From positions 1 to 64,000 of the forward strand of contig JASJPK010000107.1 of NCBI GenBank assembly GCA_031426735.1: a stretch of 64,000 bases of DNA, in the 5' to 3' direction. Numbering within the stretch: position 1 is the stretch's first letter; each line of letters opens with the position of its first letter. Shown here in pieces: positions 38,501 through 53,500 of the stretch. Below the pieces are notes generated by a model. The model made no database searches and was not told the origin of the DNA. It saw only the letters and a program-made list of their open reading frames with translations. The translations under genes were made by a program, and so were the position numbers. The DNA comes from PFJX01 sp031426735 (GTDB taxonomy: Bacteria > Pseudomonadota > Gammaproteobacteria > Burkholderiales > Thiobacillaceae).

Positions 38501-41500
38501 GTCGATCCGGCGCGCAAGTGGACGGCGCTGCAGGCCAGCGCCGGTTCGGTCGGATTCGTCGGCCTCGACGGCATTGGCGTCTCCGCCACCGATCTGTTGG
38601 TGCAGATCAATCAGGCCGATGTGAACGGTACTGTGGTCGATTTCCTCGCGGCGCCGCTGAGCGTGGCGACCGGGCCGGATGCCAGTCTCGACTTGAGCAT
38701 GGATGGCGCGCGTGGCGCGATGATCCGCGCCGCCGGTCATCTGGAACTCGATCTGTTCGGCTTCTTCCAGCTCGAAGGCGATCTGGCTTTCGAGAAGTCC
38801 AGCGCGGATGTCACCTTGTCCACCGGCGAGGCGGTTTCGGTCGATCTGTTGACCATCGGCGGTAACGATCTGAATGCCTTCGCCGGTCTCAATGGCGGCC
38901 AGGCGGATCAACTCGGGCTCGAATTGAGCGAGGTCGATTTCGGCCTCGCGCTACTCACCGACAAGACGACGCCGACGCGGAAATGGACCAGTTTGCAGGC
39001 GACGGCGGGCGGCGCCGCGTTTGTCGGGGTTGACGGTCTGACGGTGGCGGCGACCGATATTCAGGTGGCCATCAACCAGGCCAGTGTCGATGGCGCCCTG
39101 GTCGATTACGCCAACAACAATCTGGCAGTGGCGACCGGTCCGTCCAGCACGCTCGATCTGAACATGGCTGGCGCCGAGGGCGCCGTGATCAAGCTGGCGG
39201 CCAATCTGCACCTGGATGTGTTCGGCTTCTTCAGCGTCGAGGGCGGGTTTGCCTTCGAAAAATCGACCAGCACGGTCGTGTTGTCGAATGGCGACGAGAT
39301 CGATGTCGATCTGGTTACATTGGGCGGCAGCAATATCAATGCATTTGCCGGCATCAACGGCCCCTATCTGGTCGATAGCAACGACGACGGCGTCATCGAC
39401 GACGACGACACCCCGAACGCCGACGCACTCGGCATCGCGCTCGGCGAGAGCAACTTTGCGCTGGCCCTGATGACCGACCGGAAAAATCCGGCGCACAAGT
39501 TCACCAGCCTGCAGGCTACCGCCGGCCTGGCCGCTTTTGTCGGTGTCGACGGCCTGACCATGGCGGTCGAAAACCTGGAAGTGAATGTCAACCAGGGCAT
39601 TACCCTGGCGGCGCAGGCCGCCAGCAGCGTCAGCGAGAACACGCTGATGCGGCTTAACCTCAGTCCCGACAGCGTCGGCGTCTTGACTCTGAGCATGGGC
39701 AGCGACAGCGCGCTGCTCGATATCGACGGACATGAAACCAACGCGCAGGTGATTGCCGAGCTGAAAACTGCGCTGGAGAGCCTGGACGGCATCGGCGCCG
39801 GCAATGTGCTGGTGACGGGCAACCGTATTGCCGGCTATCAGGTCGAATTCGTCGGCACCCTGGCCGGCGACAACGTCAGCGGCATCACGCTGAGCACCGC
39901 CGCGGCGACGATCAACAGCAGCATCAGCACCACGCAAACGGCGCAAGCCGGCAGCGATGAAGAGAAACGCATCAGCATCGAAACGCTACGCAGCGCACCG
40001 CCGGCGATCGACGTCGAAGTCAGCCAGATCGCCGCTGCCACGACCGGCGGCAACGAAACCAAAGCCATCGTCTTCACCACCCCGTACAGCTCCAGCGGCA
40101 CCTACAACATCACGCTGGGCAGCGACACGGAAACGGTGCGCTTCGCCCAGAACGACATCACCAACAACAAACGCTACATCCGCGAAGCGTTCGAAGCGCT
40201 GCTCAACGTCACCTCCGGCGTCGTCGTCACCTTCGACAACGGCAACAGCAGCGGCCACCGCTACCTCATCGAATTCCTCGGCAGCCTCGCCAACACCAAT
40301 ATTGCCGACATCAGCATCAGCGAAAGCATGTCGGGCGAAGTGCTGCCCTTCAACGTCACCCAGGGTGGCGGCGGCGCCGGCGAAACCCAGCGCGTCCTGA
40401 TCGACACTGTCGCGACCGGCGGCTTCACGCTCAGCCTGACCTACAACAACCAGACCTACACCACGGCCGAACTCACCTTCGGCGCCAGCGCCGCGCAAGT
40501 GCAGACCGCGCTGAACAGCGCGCTGGCCGGCATCGGCAGCGCCACGGTCACACTGGGCAGCGACGCCGCCTACCGGATCGCCTTCGGCGGCAACCTGGCC
40601 GGCAAGAGCCTGGCCGACCTCAAAGTCGGTCTCAACCCCGACGCCACCGAGCCGTCCGGCAGCTTCCAGATCGAATACGCCGGCGCGATGAGCGGCGATA
40701 TTCAGTACAGCGCCGACAGCGGCGAAATGGCGGCGAACATCCAGGCCGCATTGGAAGCGATGAGCGCCATCGGCGCCGGCAATGTCGTGGTCAGCTTCGA
40801 CGCCGCCAACAGCGCCGGCCAGATTGCCAGCTACAAAGTGCAGTTCCAGGGGGAACTGGCGGCGCAGAACATCGCCAATTTCACCAGCCATTACGGCGAT
40901 CTCGATCTGGCTACGGTCAAACCGTGGGAAATCAGCGCCGGCGCCGATGCCGTCGGCGAAGAGCAACGCATTGCGCTGGTTACCGATGCCAAGGCGGGCG
41001 ATTTCAGCTTGAGCCTGACGCACGGCGGGCAGACCTACACGACGACGGATATTGCGCTGGATGCCACGCTGGCCGATGTGCAAGCTGCGCTGGATGTTGC
41101 TTTTGCCGGACTCGCCGACGCTCAGATCACCGCCACCTTCTGGAATGGTCAGGATTTGACCGTTCGCTTCGGCGGCGGTCTGGCAGGCGTCGATGTCGCC
41201 GACCTGGTGGTCAGCGCCAACGCCGGTGCGGTCGACGCCAGCCTGGTCGTCGAGCAGGAAGGCTCGACCGTGACCACGCCGGCCAAGCCTGCAGAAACCG
41301 TGGTGGTCGATTACAGCACCGGCAAGACCGCGCTGACAGTCACTACCGGACCCGACAGCAGCTTCGATCTCAGCATGGACGGTGCCAGAGGCACTTTGCT
41401 GCAGGTGCGCGGTTATCTCGATATCGACTTGTTCGGTTTCGTCCAGATTGCCGGCGATTTCGCCATCGAGAAGAGCACCGACAGCATCGTGCTGGCCAAT

Positions 41501-44500
41501 GGCGACGCAGTCACCGTTGACTTGCTGACAATCGGCGCTTCCGGGGTCGACGCTTTCGCCGGCGTCAATGGCGGCACTGACGACGAGTTGGGCCTGAAGC
41601 TGGAAGATGTCGAGTTCGGCCTCGCGCTGATGACCAACCAGGCCGTGCCGGCGCAGAAGTGGACCGCGTTGAAGGCCGAGGTCGGTTCCGTCTCGTTTGT
41701 CGGCATCGATGCCATCACCGTGGTCGCGCAAGATATTTCGGTCGAGATCAACCGTGCCGGCAAGGTGGGCACGACCCAGCTTTCAGTGGTCGATTTCGCC
41801 GACGCCAATGCGATGAGCGTCGCCACCGGTCCGAACGGGGCCAGCATCGATCTGGATATGGACGGCGCCCGCGGCAGCCTGACCACCGTTGCCATCGGTC
41901 GCGCCACGCTGGCTATTTCCGATTACATCTACGTCAGCGGCGGCATTTACTTCGAACAGTCCTCCGGTCGTGAAATCGATGTCGCCACCGGCTTGCCGGC
42001 ACGCGGCGCGACCAGCCTGGCGGGTTTGCAGACCAGCCTGGACAAGGTCGACGGACTCAGCGCCGACAACAGCCGCATCGAGGATTTGCCAGTCGATACG
42101 CTATTGCTGACTGCCAGCGATATCGATGTCTTCGTCGGTCTCGGCCCGTATTTCATCGACACCAACGAAAACGGTCTGTTTGACGAAGATCTGGGTGAAA
42201 CCACCAATCCGGATGCCTTCGGTATCACGCTGGACAACATCGACTTCGGTCTGGTGATGATGGACTCGACCTTGCTGGCCGATCCGGATTCCATCGTGCC
42301 CAAGTTGTTTGCGATTCAGGTGCAATGGGACAACCCGATCAGCATCGATTGGGACTTCTTCAAGTTCGAGGTCGGCAGCCTGTCGGTCGAGGCCAACCTG
42401 GCCAGTGCCTGGAGAGGCGGCAAGCTGGGCAATCCCTACATCGATTTCATCTCCAGCTTCGGCGCAGACGGCCTCAGTGTGCCCACCGTCACCGGCACGC
42501 CGATGCGGTTCGATTACGACCGCGGCATGATCGGGGTCAGCCTGACCGACACGCTGCTCAACGTCGGCGATTTCTTCCAGATCGAGGGCAACTTCGCCTT
42601 CGAGAAGTCGTCCGGCATGCGAGTCGATGTGCTCACCGGTCTGCCGGCCACGCTGCCGGCCGGCGCCGCGGCGATTGCCGCCGATCTGCAGAAACTCAAG
42701 CTCGACGGCGTTTTATCCGCCGATAACAGCCGCTTCGAGGATCTGCCGGTCGACGCGCTGTCGTTCGGCGCGTCTGATGTCAAGATCACCATCGGCGATC
42801 CTGAGGATCCGTTCTTCGTACTGGAGGATATCGATCTCGGCTTCGCCATCCTGAGCGCCACCAAGGCGGTGGATCCGAAGGCGGTGATTCCCAAGATGTA
42901 CACGCTGAAGGCCACGTTGCCGGGCTCGCTGGTCGATGTCGACTGGGGATTCATGCAACTGGAAGTCTCCGACATCACGGTGCAGATGAACCAGGGCAGC
43001 GACTGGCGTGGCACCGAAATCAGTCCTTACATCGATTTCCGCTCCAGTTTCGGTTCCGTGGCGGACGGTGGCGGATATGAAATATCGACTGGGGGCGATC
43101 CGGTCAAGGTCGACTTCAATCATGCCCTGTTCGGCGTGGAAGTCGGCCATGCCCTGATCAAGATCGACGACTTCTTCTTCATCGAGGGCGGTTTCGGCCT
43201 GGAAGTGGCATCCGGCGTCGCCGTGGACATTCGCACCGGCTTCGGCGTCACGCCCACAGCCCAGTCCAATGCCAGCCTGGGCGCGCTCATCGCCAGCGGA
43301 AATGTCAGTTCGACCGACCATTCCCGCATCAACAGCTATGCGATGAACAGCTTCTCCCTCGGCCTGTCGAACGTGAACCTGTTCGCCGGTTCCGGCCCGT
43401 ATTTCGTGGAGACGGATGGCCTCGACAATGATGGCGATGGCGACATCGATGAAAACGGCGAACGCGATCCCGACGCCATTGGCCTGGTCGTGGAAAACCT
43501 GGATCTGGGTCTGGCCATGTTCAAGGACCCGACCCGCAAGATCGATACGCTGTGGGCGCTTTCCGCCAGCGCCGATCAAGTCGCCTTCGTCGGCGTGCCT
43601 TACCTGACGCTGGATGCGACCGGAATTCAGGTTGAAGCCAATCAGGGCAAAGTCTGGGCCAACAGCACCGTGCGTCCCTATGTCGACTTTGTCTCGACCT
43701 ATGGCGCCGGCGGGATGGAAGTGGCGACCGGCAACGACCCGGTGGCGATGCTGTTCAGCAGCAGCAAGCTGGGCGTATCGGTCGCCCATGCCGAGCTCTC
43801 GATAGAAGGTTTCATCCATGTCTCGGGCGCGTTCGCCTTTGAAAAGGGCGCGCGCCACCGCGTCACCATCGATACCGGCGTCAGTTTCGGCGACCCGCAG
43901 TGGGCCGTCACCAACGCGCAGCTCACCGCGGCCGGGGCGGATGTCTCGGCGGACTGGTCGGAAGTCTCCAATGTGGAAGTGGAAGCCCTGACCATCGGCA
44001 TGCGGGACGTCAACATCTTCGTCGGTTACGGCGATCCCGATTTCGATTCCGCCACGCCGGTCAGCGAGCAGGACGACATCTTTGGCCTGGCGGTCAGTGA
44101 TGTCGACATGGGGCTGGCCATCATGAAGGCCACCAACAAGAACCTGAAGCTGCCGACCATGACGGCGATTTCCGCCCATGCCGACGAGTTCCTGGTGGCC
44201 GGCGGCGAAGGCATCTTCGAAGTCCTGGGCCAGAACATCGACATCCGCGCCAACTGGAGCGCGGGCTGGTTGGGCAGCCCCGGCCTGCGTCCGGTGGTCG
44301 ACTTCCAGAAGAGCTTTGCCGCTACCGGCGGACTGGAAGTGCCCACCGGCGCCGATCCGGTCCTGCTCGACTTTTCCGAGGGCGCGTTCATCGAAGCGCA
44401 ACTGCATGACGCGCTGGTCATGGTGTCCGAGTTCGTCCATCTGTCCGGCGACTTCGCCTTCCGCATGGGCGGCGCGGTCGAACTGACGGTGCGCGGGCCG

Positions 44501-47500
44501 CTCAATCTGGAAATCAACCGGGCCAAGTTCAACAGCATCGAGTTCGGCGCCAATGACGTTCACGCCTTTGTCGGCTTGGGCGGACCGACCTCCGATCTCA
44601 ACGCGGATGGCCGCATCGACACGGCCGATCTGGCGGACGACGCCATCGGCTTCCAGATTGCCGATTTCGACTTCGGCATGAGCGTGTTCAGCGGCACCAC
44701 GCAGGATCTCGTCAATAATCCCCTGGCCTCAGTCATCAATTCAAAGACCCGTTTCATCGCCATGAAGGCGGAAGCGGCCGATATCGGTTTTGTCGGCTTC
44801 GAGGATTTCTTCGACTTCACGCTGCAAGACGTGCGCGTCGGCATCAACCAGAGCAACCAGCAAGGTCTGGTCGCGGACCTGTCCGTGGATGGCGAGGGCA
44901 ATGCCTGGGACGGATATGCCGTCGAAACCGGCGGCGAGCTGATCTATCTGGATTACGAAAGCAGCATCATCGAGGCTTCGGTGGGGCATCTCACCGCCGA
45001 CATCGCCGGCATCCTTTCCCTGCAAGGCGCGGTGGCATTCCAGAAACGCTACCTGCCCGCGGTGACCTATGTGGTGCCGGGCCTGACCGACATCACCATG
45101 CCCGGCGAGGCGCTGGTCATCGTCGCGCAGGATGTCTACGGTTTTGCCGGCATCAATGGTCCGTACCGTACCGACGTCAATGGCGATGGCGTCATCGACG
45201 ACCTCGATCCGGCCAATGAAGACGCCATCGGCCTGGCCATCAACGACCTGGATCTGGCGCTGGCCATGGTGCAGCCCACGGTCATCCCCGGCCGTTCTGG
45301 CCCGCCCATCTACTTCTTCAGTGTCGAAGCCTCGGCGGAAAGCGCCGGGCTGGTCGGAACCGATCCGTTCGTCACGCTGGAAGCCTATGACATCAAGCTG
45401 GGTTTCAACGTCGGCCTGGCCAAGGTCGGCAATTACCCGGTGCCGGTCGGCTACATCGACTTCAGCCAGATGGACGGCGGCGGCCTGACGGTGCCGCTGG
45501 GTTCCGGCGGACGCGAATATACGTTCGACTCCGACTCCATGCACCTGCGCGTGGGCATGGGCGCGCACATCGGCATCTTCGATCTGTTCGAGATCGATAC
45601 CGGCGTGATGGATCTTTACCTGGAATTGCCGGATACCGGCAGCCTGTTCCCCAGCCTCAATCTTTCCGCGCTGGGCGATTTGCTGCCCGATTTCTCCTCC
45701 GCGCCGGAGTGGCTGCAAAGCGCCGCCGAGTTCGTCAAGGATCTCGACATCTCCGTCGGGTTCGACCCCAACATCGGTCTCATGCTGACCGGCAGCCTGA
45801 AGATGCCGGGCATGGAGCTGCACATGGGCGATTACGTCCATTTCAAGGGCGACTTCAGCCTGAATATCGGCCAATCCTTTGTCGGCAGCATGTACACCGG
45901 CATCCCGGGCGATGTCACCACGGCCAAGAGCCTGATCAGGAATCTGGTCGGGCAGATTCCGGTGGAAGACATCCTGGAACTCCTCGGTCTGCCTACCAAT
46001 ATTCCCGGTCTCGACATGAGCGATCCCGGCAAGCTGGTGGATAGCCTGTTCGAACTGATCGAAACCGAATTCCAGGTGACGCCAGACTGGTCGCGCATGG
46101 GCGGTGTCGGCTTCCAGGGCGTCACCATCGGCGCGGCGAACGTCTCCGGCTTCATCGGCATGGGCGAAAACCTTGACCTCGATCGGCCCTTCGACGATCA
46201 GGATGTGATCGGCTTCGGTCTGGAAAATCTGGATCTGGGCATCGCCATCATGAAGGCCAACCTGAACCTGTTCGGTCAGCCGATCCAGACCGAGCAGTTC
46301 TACTCCATCGGCGCGCATCTGGATCAGGTCGGTCTCTATGGCCTGGGCGACGTGCTGAAGTTACGCGCCAGCGACGTCACGCTGCAAATCCAGCAGGGCG
46401 GCCAGTTGTTCGGCGGCGTCATGCGCGCCACCGCCGATTACAAGTCATCCTTCCCGGCGGTGCCCGCCAGCAACGGCGGTGCCGCCGTTCCCGCCGGTCT
46501 CAAGATCGATACCGGCGGCGAGCCGGTCTATCTCGACCTGGAAGGCAACGATCTGATCAATGTGGATATCGGCAAGGCCGTCATCCAGATATCCGAATTC
46601 CTGCACCTGCAAGGTTCCCTGTCGTTCCGCATGGGCGATGTCTACAACGCGGCCATCGACCTGGGCGGACTCAGTCCCATCGTCGATCAGGTCAGCGCGG
46701 CATTGGGATCGGTGGCGAATCCGAATCTCGATTTCACGCTGAATCCGTTCCCGTTGCAGATGGAGGCCATCACCATCGGTGGCGCCAACCTGACCGGCTT
46801 CGTCGGTGTCGGCGGTCCTTATCGTTTTGGCGACGATTTGATCGGCGCCTTTACCGAGGATGGTCAGCCGATGCCGGACGGTTTGCCGGACAAGATCAAC
46901 GAAAACGCCATCGGCCTGGTGCTCGACAACGTCGATTTCGGCGTTGCCGTGATGCAATCGACCTTGCTCGATCTGATTCCGAACAGCGCCGCCTATACGC
47001 CCAAATTCGTCTCAGCCAAGGCCTATGTCGGTCAGGCAGGGCTGGTCGGCGTCGACGACAACATCCTGTCCGCCGAAATGAAGGATGTTGAAGTCAATAT
47101 CAACACCATGGTCTGGTACGTCGGCGAGCCGACGGCCACCGCGATTCTGAACGCGGCGCTGCAATTGTTCGGGCCGCCTTCCATCAACTTCAAGGAAAGC
47201 CCGGAGTGGGAGGACTACACCGAAGACGAGAACGGCAATGGCGTGCTCGATCTCGGCGAGGATTTCAACCGCAACGGCGTGCTGGACACCGGCGAAGACC
47301 TCAATGGCGACGGCCTGTTGCAGGAGAGCGAGGACAAGAACACCAACGGCAAGATCGATACCGCCGGATTCATGCTCCCCGCCGGCGGCAACAATGGTGT
47401 GTTCCTCGATTTCGACACGGAAATCATCCAGGCCAAGATTGGCTATGCCGAGATCAATCTGGCCGGTTTCCTGCAAATGTCGGGCTCCATGGCGCTGACC

Positions 47501-50500
47501 AAGAAGGGCAGCGAACAGGTCGATCTCAACAATGGCGACAGCACGATCATCACTTCGCTGGCGCTCGGCATCAACGATGCCAACGGTTTCATCGGCATGC
47601 CCTCGTTCGACAACGGCGTGCCGCGCGGCTACTTCTGGGACAGCAACGGCGACGACTACATCGACGAAAACGATGAAGTGAATCCCGACGCCATCGGTCT
47701 GGCCATCCGCGACCTGGATCTGGGCATCCTGCTGGCGAAGGAACTCGTGGTCGACCTGGAAGGGCTGGACATCGGCATGTACGTCGCCGTGCAGGCGGAC
47801 GTGGACTACATCGGCCTGGTCGGCGTTCCCGAGGATGTGGTTCTACGCGCGGAAGATCTTCGCCTGGATCTCAATACCGGCTTGCGCGCCAGCATCAACA
47901 CCGGTTTCGAGGTGGACGACGCAACCGGCGCCGTTTCCTTCACCACGGAAGGATTGATTCCGGAATTCAGCTTCACCACCATCGATTTCTCGCGCAGCAC
48001 CTGGGTCAAACCCAACGATGCTTCGACCACCGCGGACGATGAGACCCTTCCCGGCTATGCAATTGCCACCGGCAACCCGAACGAGCCGATCGTGCTCACC
48101 TACACGGGACAGTACCTGCGTATCTACGGCGAGGCCGAGCTGGACCTGTATGACATCGTCGTCGCCCATGGCGTCATCGACGTTCGCTTCAATGAGGAAG
48201 AGGGCCTCACGATGTTTGCCGATGCCGACGTGCGCATCGGGCCAGAAGACTTCAACATCTCCTCGCATGCCACCGGCCTGATCGTCATCGGCAAGCGCAA
48301 CGACACCTTCGGCGTGGCGGCTCGCCTGGAAATCGGTAGCAACATCGACATCGGCGACATGGTGCACTTCGATGTCGAATTCACGCTGCTGTTGAACAGC
48401 TTCGGCCAGGAAGTGGTCTACGACATCCCGGACAGCTTCAAGGATGTGCTGGACGACGACGACAATCCGGAAACCGCACCGGCCAAATTCCCCGATTGGC
48501 AGTACGTCATCAGCGCCGGTCCGGTCGATTACCAGGGCAATCTGCGCTCCGACTGGAGCGATGTGAACATGTACGCGCAATTGATGGGCCAGGGCAACCT
48601 CGACCTGTTGGATGGAGCGCTTGCACTGGAAGGTCGCTTCAGCGTCATTCTCGGCATCAGCACCGATCCGGACACGGCCGGCGTGCGCGCGGAAATCACC
48701 ATGGAAGCCGCGCTCGACTTGCCGGTCCTCGAACCGCTCGCCGTCACCGGCACACTCGGCATCGTCGCCCAGGCGAACGAAGTCGGCGTCTACGGTGCGC
48801 TCGATGTCGGCGGCATCGGTCCCGAATCGACGCTGATCGATGGCGGCATCTTCAAGGTCAACGGCCACTTCCTGCTGCAACTGAATACCACCGGAACGGC
48901 GAGGCAGGTGCGCGCCATCAATACCGCTGCCAACGCCGGCAACGACAACTACTTCGTCGACGTCACGCTGGATCCGAACTCGCTTTACATCGCCGGTACG
49001 GCCAGCATCAACCTGCTCGACGCAGTTTCGATGACCGGCTCGATGGCGCTGAAAATCGACAATTCCGGGGTACAGGCTGCGGCCGAGCTGGTGCTCGAAC
49101 TGGGCGTGCTGGGCAGCATCGACATCAACGGCGCCATTGCCTTCATGACCGAAGCCGATGGCGATCTGATGTTCGCGTTGCGCATGGAAGCCGATATCGA
49201 GCTGGGCATGAGCATCATCGGCATCAAGGCGCATGCCATTCTGGAAATCAATACCGGCGACGAGGATTACACGACGCTGATCGGCGACCACGTCATCGCC
49301 GCCAACACGCTGTTCAACCTCGACCTCGACGGCAACATCCATGTCCTCGCCTTCGATCTGAAATTCCATGGCGGCATGGAGTTGCAAGACGACGTGTTCC
49401 GTCTCGAAATCGAATCCAGCATCGACTTTTTCGGTTTCATCCAGATCGATGTCGGCGGCTACATCGAATCGGACGGCGACTTCGAGATCCATGGCTCGGT
49501 CGACCTCCATGTCGACATGGCCATTCTCGAACTCAACGCCGGCATGTCGCTCACCATCGGCAACAAGCGCATTGCCGCCAGTGTTTACGGTTCGCTCGAT
49601 ATCGACATCGATATGGGCATCTTCGAGCTGCATGAAACGCTGGCCGGTTTCAGCGGCAGCATCGATCTGACCCCGGCTTCCGCCTATCTGCAGGCCAGCG
49701 TCACCATCATGGGCATCACCGCGTCGGGTGATTACTTCTGGAGCTGGGCCGAGCCGCCGATCATCACGCACCAGATCGCCAGCACGCTCTACCTCAACAT
49801 GGGGGATACCTCCGGCCGCTATGGCAGTGGCGATATCTACGACGACACCACCAACGAGACCGCGTCGATCACGCTCGACGACAAGAGCAACATCAATGCG
49901 GCTGACGACGAAATCGTCGTCGTTTCGATGGGCGTGACGCACCGCTATGCCGCCAGCAGTATCAACACCATCTATGCGCGCGGCGGCAAGGGCAACGACA
50001 TGATCTATGTCGGTGAGGGCATCGCGGCGCGCCTCGATTTCGACGGCGGCGACGGCAACGATGTGTTCACCATCATCAGTGGCGGCGCCGGCAGCGTCAT
50101 CCAGGGCGGCAAGGGCAAGGACGAATTCGTCGGCGGCGCCAGCAACGGCATCAGTTATCTCGGCGGCGACGGCAACGACCGTTTCGTCGGCGGCGACGGC
50201 GCCGAATCCATCGACATGGGGGCGGGCACCAACACCATTTTCGGCGGCGGCGGCAACGACGTCATCACCGTCACCACGGGCACCGACACCATCGACACGG
50301 GTGATGGCGACAACCAGATCCGGGTCAGCGGCAGCGGTTACGTCAAGGTCAAGGGCGGCAGCGGTTTCGACGTGCTGACGCTGGCGCCGATCAGTTCCAC
50401 CACTTCGTTGCTGTTCAACGACCACCAGTTCAATCATGCCCAGCGCACCATCGACTTCGTCGACAGCCTGGATCGCATCGAGGTCACCGACAACGCGGCA

Positions 50501-53500
50501 ACCACGGCCCTGGTCAGCGGCAGCAACGCCAGCTGGGGTGCGACCGATTTCTCGCTGACCTCGGCCGGCCTGATCGATCTGCGCAATGCCGTGCTGATCG
50601 CGCCGGAAGCGCTGGTCAGCCTGCAAGGCACCGGCGTCAAAGGCATCCTGAACACGCGTGTGGCCGAACTCACCGTGGTCAACTACGGCACCCATGCCGA
50701 TGCGACGACGCATGACATCGTCGTGCGCGAGGCGGACAGCCTCAGCATCATCGCCGACGGTCGCGTCAACGGCGGCCTGTATGCGCCGAACGGCCTGATC
50801 GATGTCGAACTGGCCGGGCGCGAAGCCTTCTTCTCGTTGACTTCGGGTGTCCTGACCACCGGCAACAGCGGCAATGACATCATCATCGTCGCCGACGATA
50901 TCGACTTCGCCTCCGGCGACGGCAAGGTCAGCGGCACCGGCAGCCTGACCCTCAAGTCGATGTGGAACGAGCAGGGCTATCGCATCGGTGCGGCGGGTCA
51001 GTCCACCTTCGGTTACGACTATTCGCAGAATGCCGAGACCGGTTTCATGGAACTGGGCATGCGCGACCTGTCCGCGCTCGCCAACGGCTTCAGTCAGATC
51101 ACTATTGGCCATCAGGCCGGCGCCACGGTGGCGAACCGCATGATCTTCGGCGACGTGGAAGACAAGCTGGTGGGTGCCTTCAACTTCAGCGCCAAGCTGA
51201 ACGATAGCGCCAACTTCCTTGCCGACACCGTCATCGTGCAGGGCGATGTGCAGTCCTCCGAGCGTCTGGAAATCACCGCCCGGATGATGGAAGTGCAGCG
51301 GCAGAACATCCAGGATCCGCTCGGCGCCGCCGATTCCGGCCTGCATGCCGACGCAACCCATATCGTCCTGACCGAACAACTGCTCAACAGCGGCTGGATT
51401 CTGGGCGACGACCGCGTCGATATCCGCATCCTGAGCGGCAACGACAGCATTCCCGGCGACGCCTTCGTCACCTATGGCGCCGACAAGAACAGCCTTACCG
51501 CCGACCGCGGCAGCAGCATCCAGAGTCTGAACGCGGGCAGCGTGGTGAATGTGCTGACCTCGCATTCCATCATCAGCGCCACCGGCATCTTCGCCCAGGG
51601 CGCGGGCTCCTCGGTGAGCATGGAAGCCGGCACCGGCATGATCATCCTGTCCGGCGGCACCGTCGCTGCGCGTGACAACAACGCCAGCATCCTGCTCAAG
51701 GCGGGCGAATACATCCACCTCAACACCGGCAGCGCCATCGTTTCCGGCGCGCGCTTTGCCGATGACGGTTTCACGCCGATCAAGACCGGCGACAACGCCA
51801 CGCTGAGCATCGTCACCACGGGTGAACTGAAGATTTCCGGTTCGGTGACCGCGGCCGGCCAGATGAACATCCAGTCCGGCTCCAGCAGCAACAGCTTCGC
51901 CGACTATTTCGACACACTGCCGGGCGAGAAACTGGCCTCCATCGCCGATGCGAGCAAGATCGATGCAATCGTCGCAGCGCTCAACAACGGTGCGGTCAGC
52001 AGCGACCTGCGCGCCTTGTTCGTCAGCGCGACGCTGGATCTCGGCGCGACTGTCGGCGCCACTTCGGTGACCAACTACAACCCGTTCTCGGCCTTGAGCG
52101 ACGAGGCCAAGACCCTGGTCGCGGAAACCCTGGGCTATACCGTTTACGCCGACGGCGGTTTCTACAACGCGGATACCAACACTTTCCGTACCAGCCTGAG
52201 CGAAGGTCCGACGCTGAGCAGCAGCGCCGGCTACACGTTCTATTCCGGCATGGTGTTCTACAACGCCGATGCCGCCGCCGGCAGCGCTTTCATGACCGTC
52301 TTCACGCAAGGCGAATCGAGCGATTACAGCAACGCCCTGGTCGATTGGGCGGGGGCCGGCGTGTCCGCGCCGGCGGCGAATGCCACGTTCGAGCAACTGA
52401 CCGCCGCGCAAAAAGTGGTGGCGGCCAATTCGATCGGCTACAGCTTCGATTACAACGGCATTTCCAGTGCAACCTGGGCTGCCGGCTTCACCGGTGCGTC
52501 CAGTTACGCCCTGATTCCGACCGAAAAATGGGTTGCTGACGCGCGCATCAACTACACCGCCATCCCGGACGATGCCTGGGGCAGCATCACCAGCGACTAC
52601 AGCCAGGTGCCGGACGCGGCCTGGTCGAACTACGACGAGATCTATCTTGCCGTGCCGACCGAAGCCTGGGGCGCGCTGTACAGCTTTGCCGCGATGGATG
52701 CGGCGGACTGGGGCAAGGTTGCGCCGCCGGCGTCGACCACGGCATTTGCCGATCTGACCGACGCGCAGCAGGCCAAGGTGGCGGATTTCCATCGTCCCGC
52801 CGAAGGCACCTCGTATGCCAGCCTGAGCACGGCACAAAAGTCCGTGGTGGATGGCTACGCCGACAATTTCGCGCAACCGGCGAACGGCACCGCCTACGCC
52901 AGCCTGAGCGTCGAACAGAAGGCGATCATTGCCAAGTACTACGTGCCGCTCGATTACAGCAGCATCGCGGCCAGTGCCTGGCAACTCGATTACGACAGCG
53001 TCTTTGGCGCGTTGTCGGTCAACGATCTGGGCACGCTGTACACGTTTGCCGAGATGACCGGCCACTGGGCTGACACGACCGCGCCCGAGGCGGCGACCGT
53101 ATTTGCCGATCTGACTTCCGCCCAGAAAATGGCGGTGGCGAATTTCTATCGTCCGCCGGCGGGAACCGACTATGCCGATCTGAGCACGGGCCAGAAGGCG
53201 CTGGTCGATGCCGCTGCCGATCCGGCCGATTACGGCATGCCGGATGCCGATACGCCGTACGCGGAACTCAGCGACGCGCAGAAGACGGTGGTGGCCAACG
53301 CCTTGCGGCCGGGCGCCGGCACTGCCTATGCCGATCTGACCGCCGCGCAAAAAGCGGTGGTCGACATCAACCTGGACTTCGCTCCGGCAGCGGGAACGGC
53401 ATTCGCCGACCTCACCCCGGATCAGCAGGCCGTGGTGATGGAATACGTGCGTCCCGCCATCGACGCGACCTGGACCGAGCTGACCGCCGACCAGCAGGCC

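Noticed and set aside
32083..41376. Transposon or insertion-sequence explanation of the identical patches
   Set aside because: No transposase, terminal inverted repeats or target duplications are seen, and both patches remain in frame at one common offset.
32083..48060. CRISPR-like or satellite interpretation of the repeats
   Set aside because: The repeats are about 480 bp long, contiguous, diverged at DNA level and always in frame with coding sense, so they are protein repeats.
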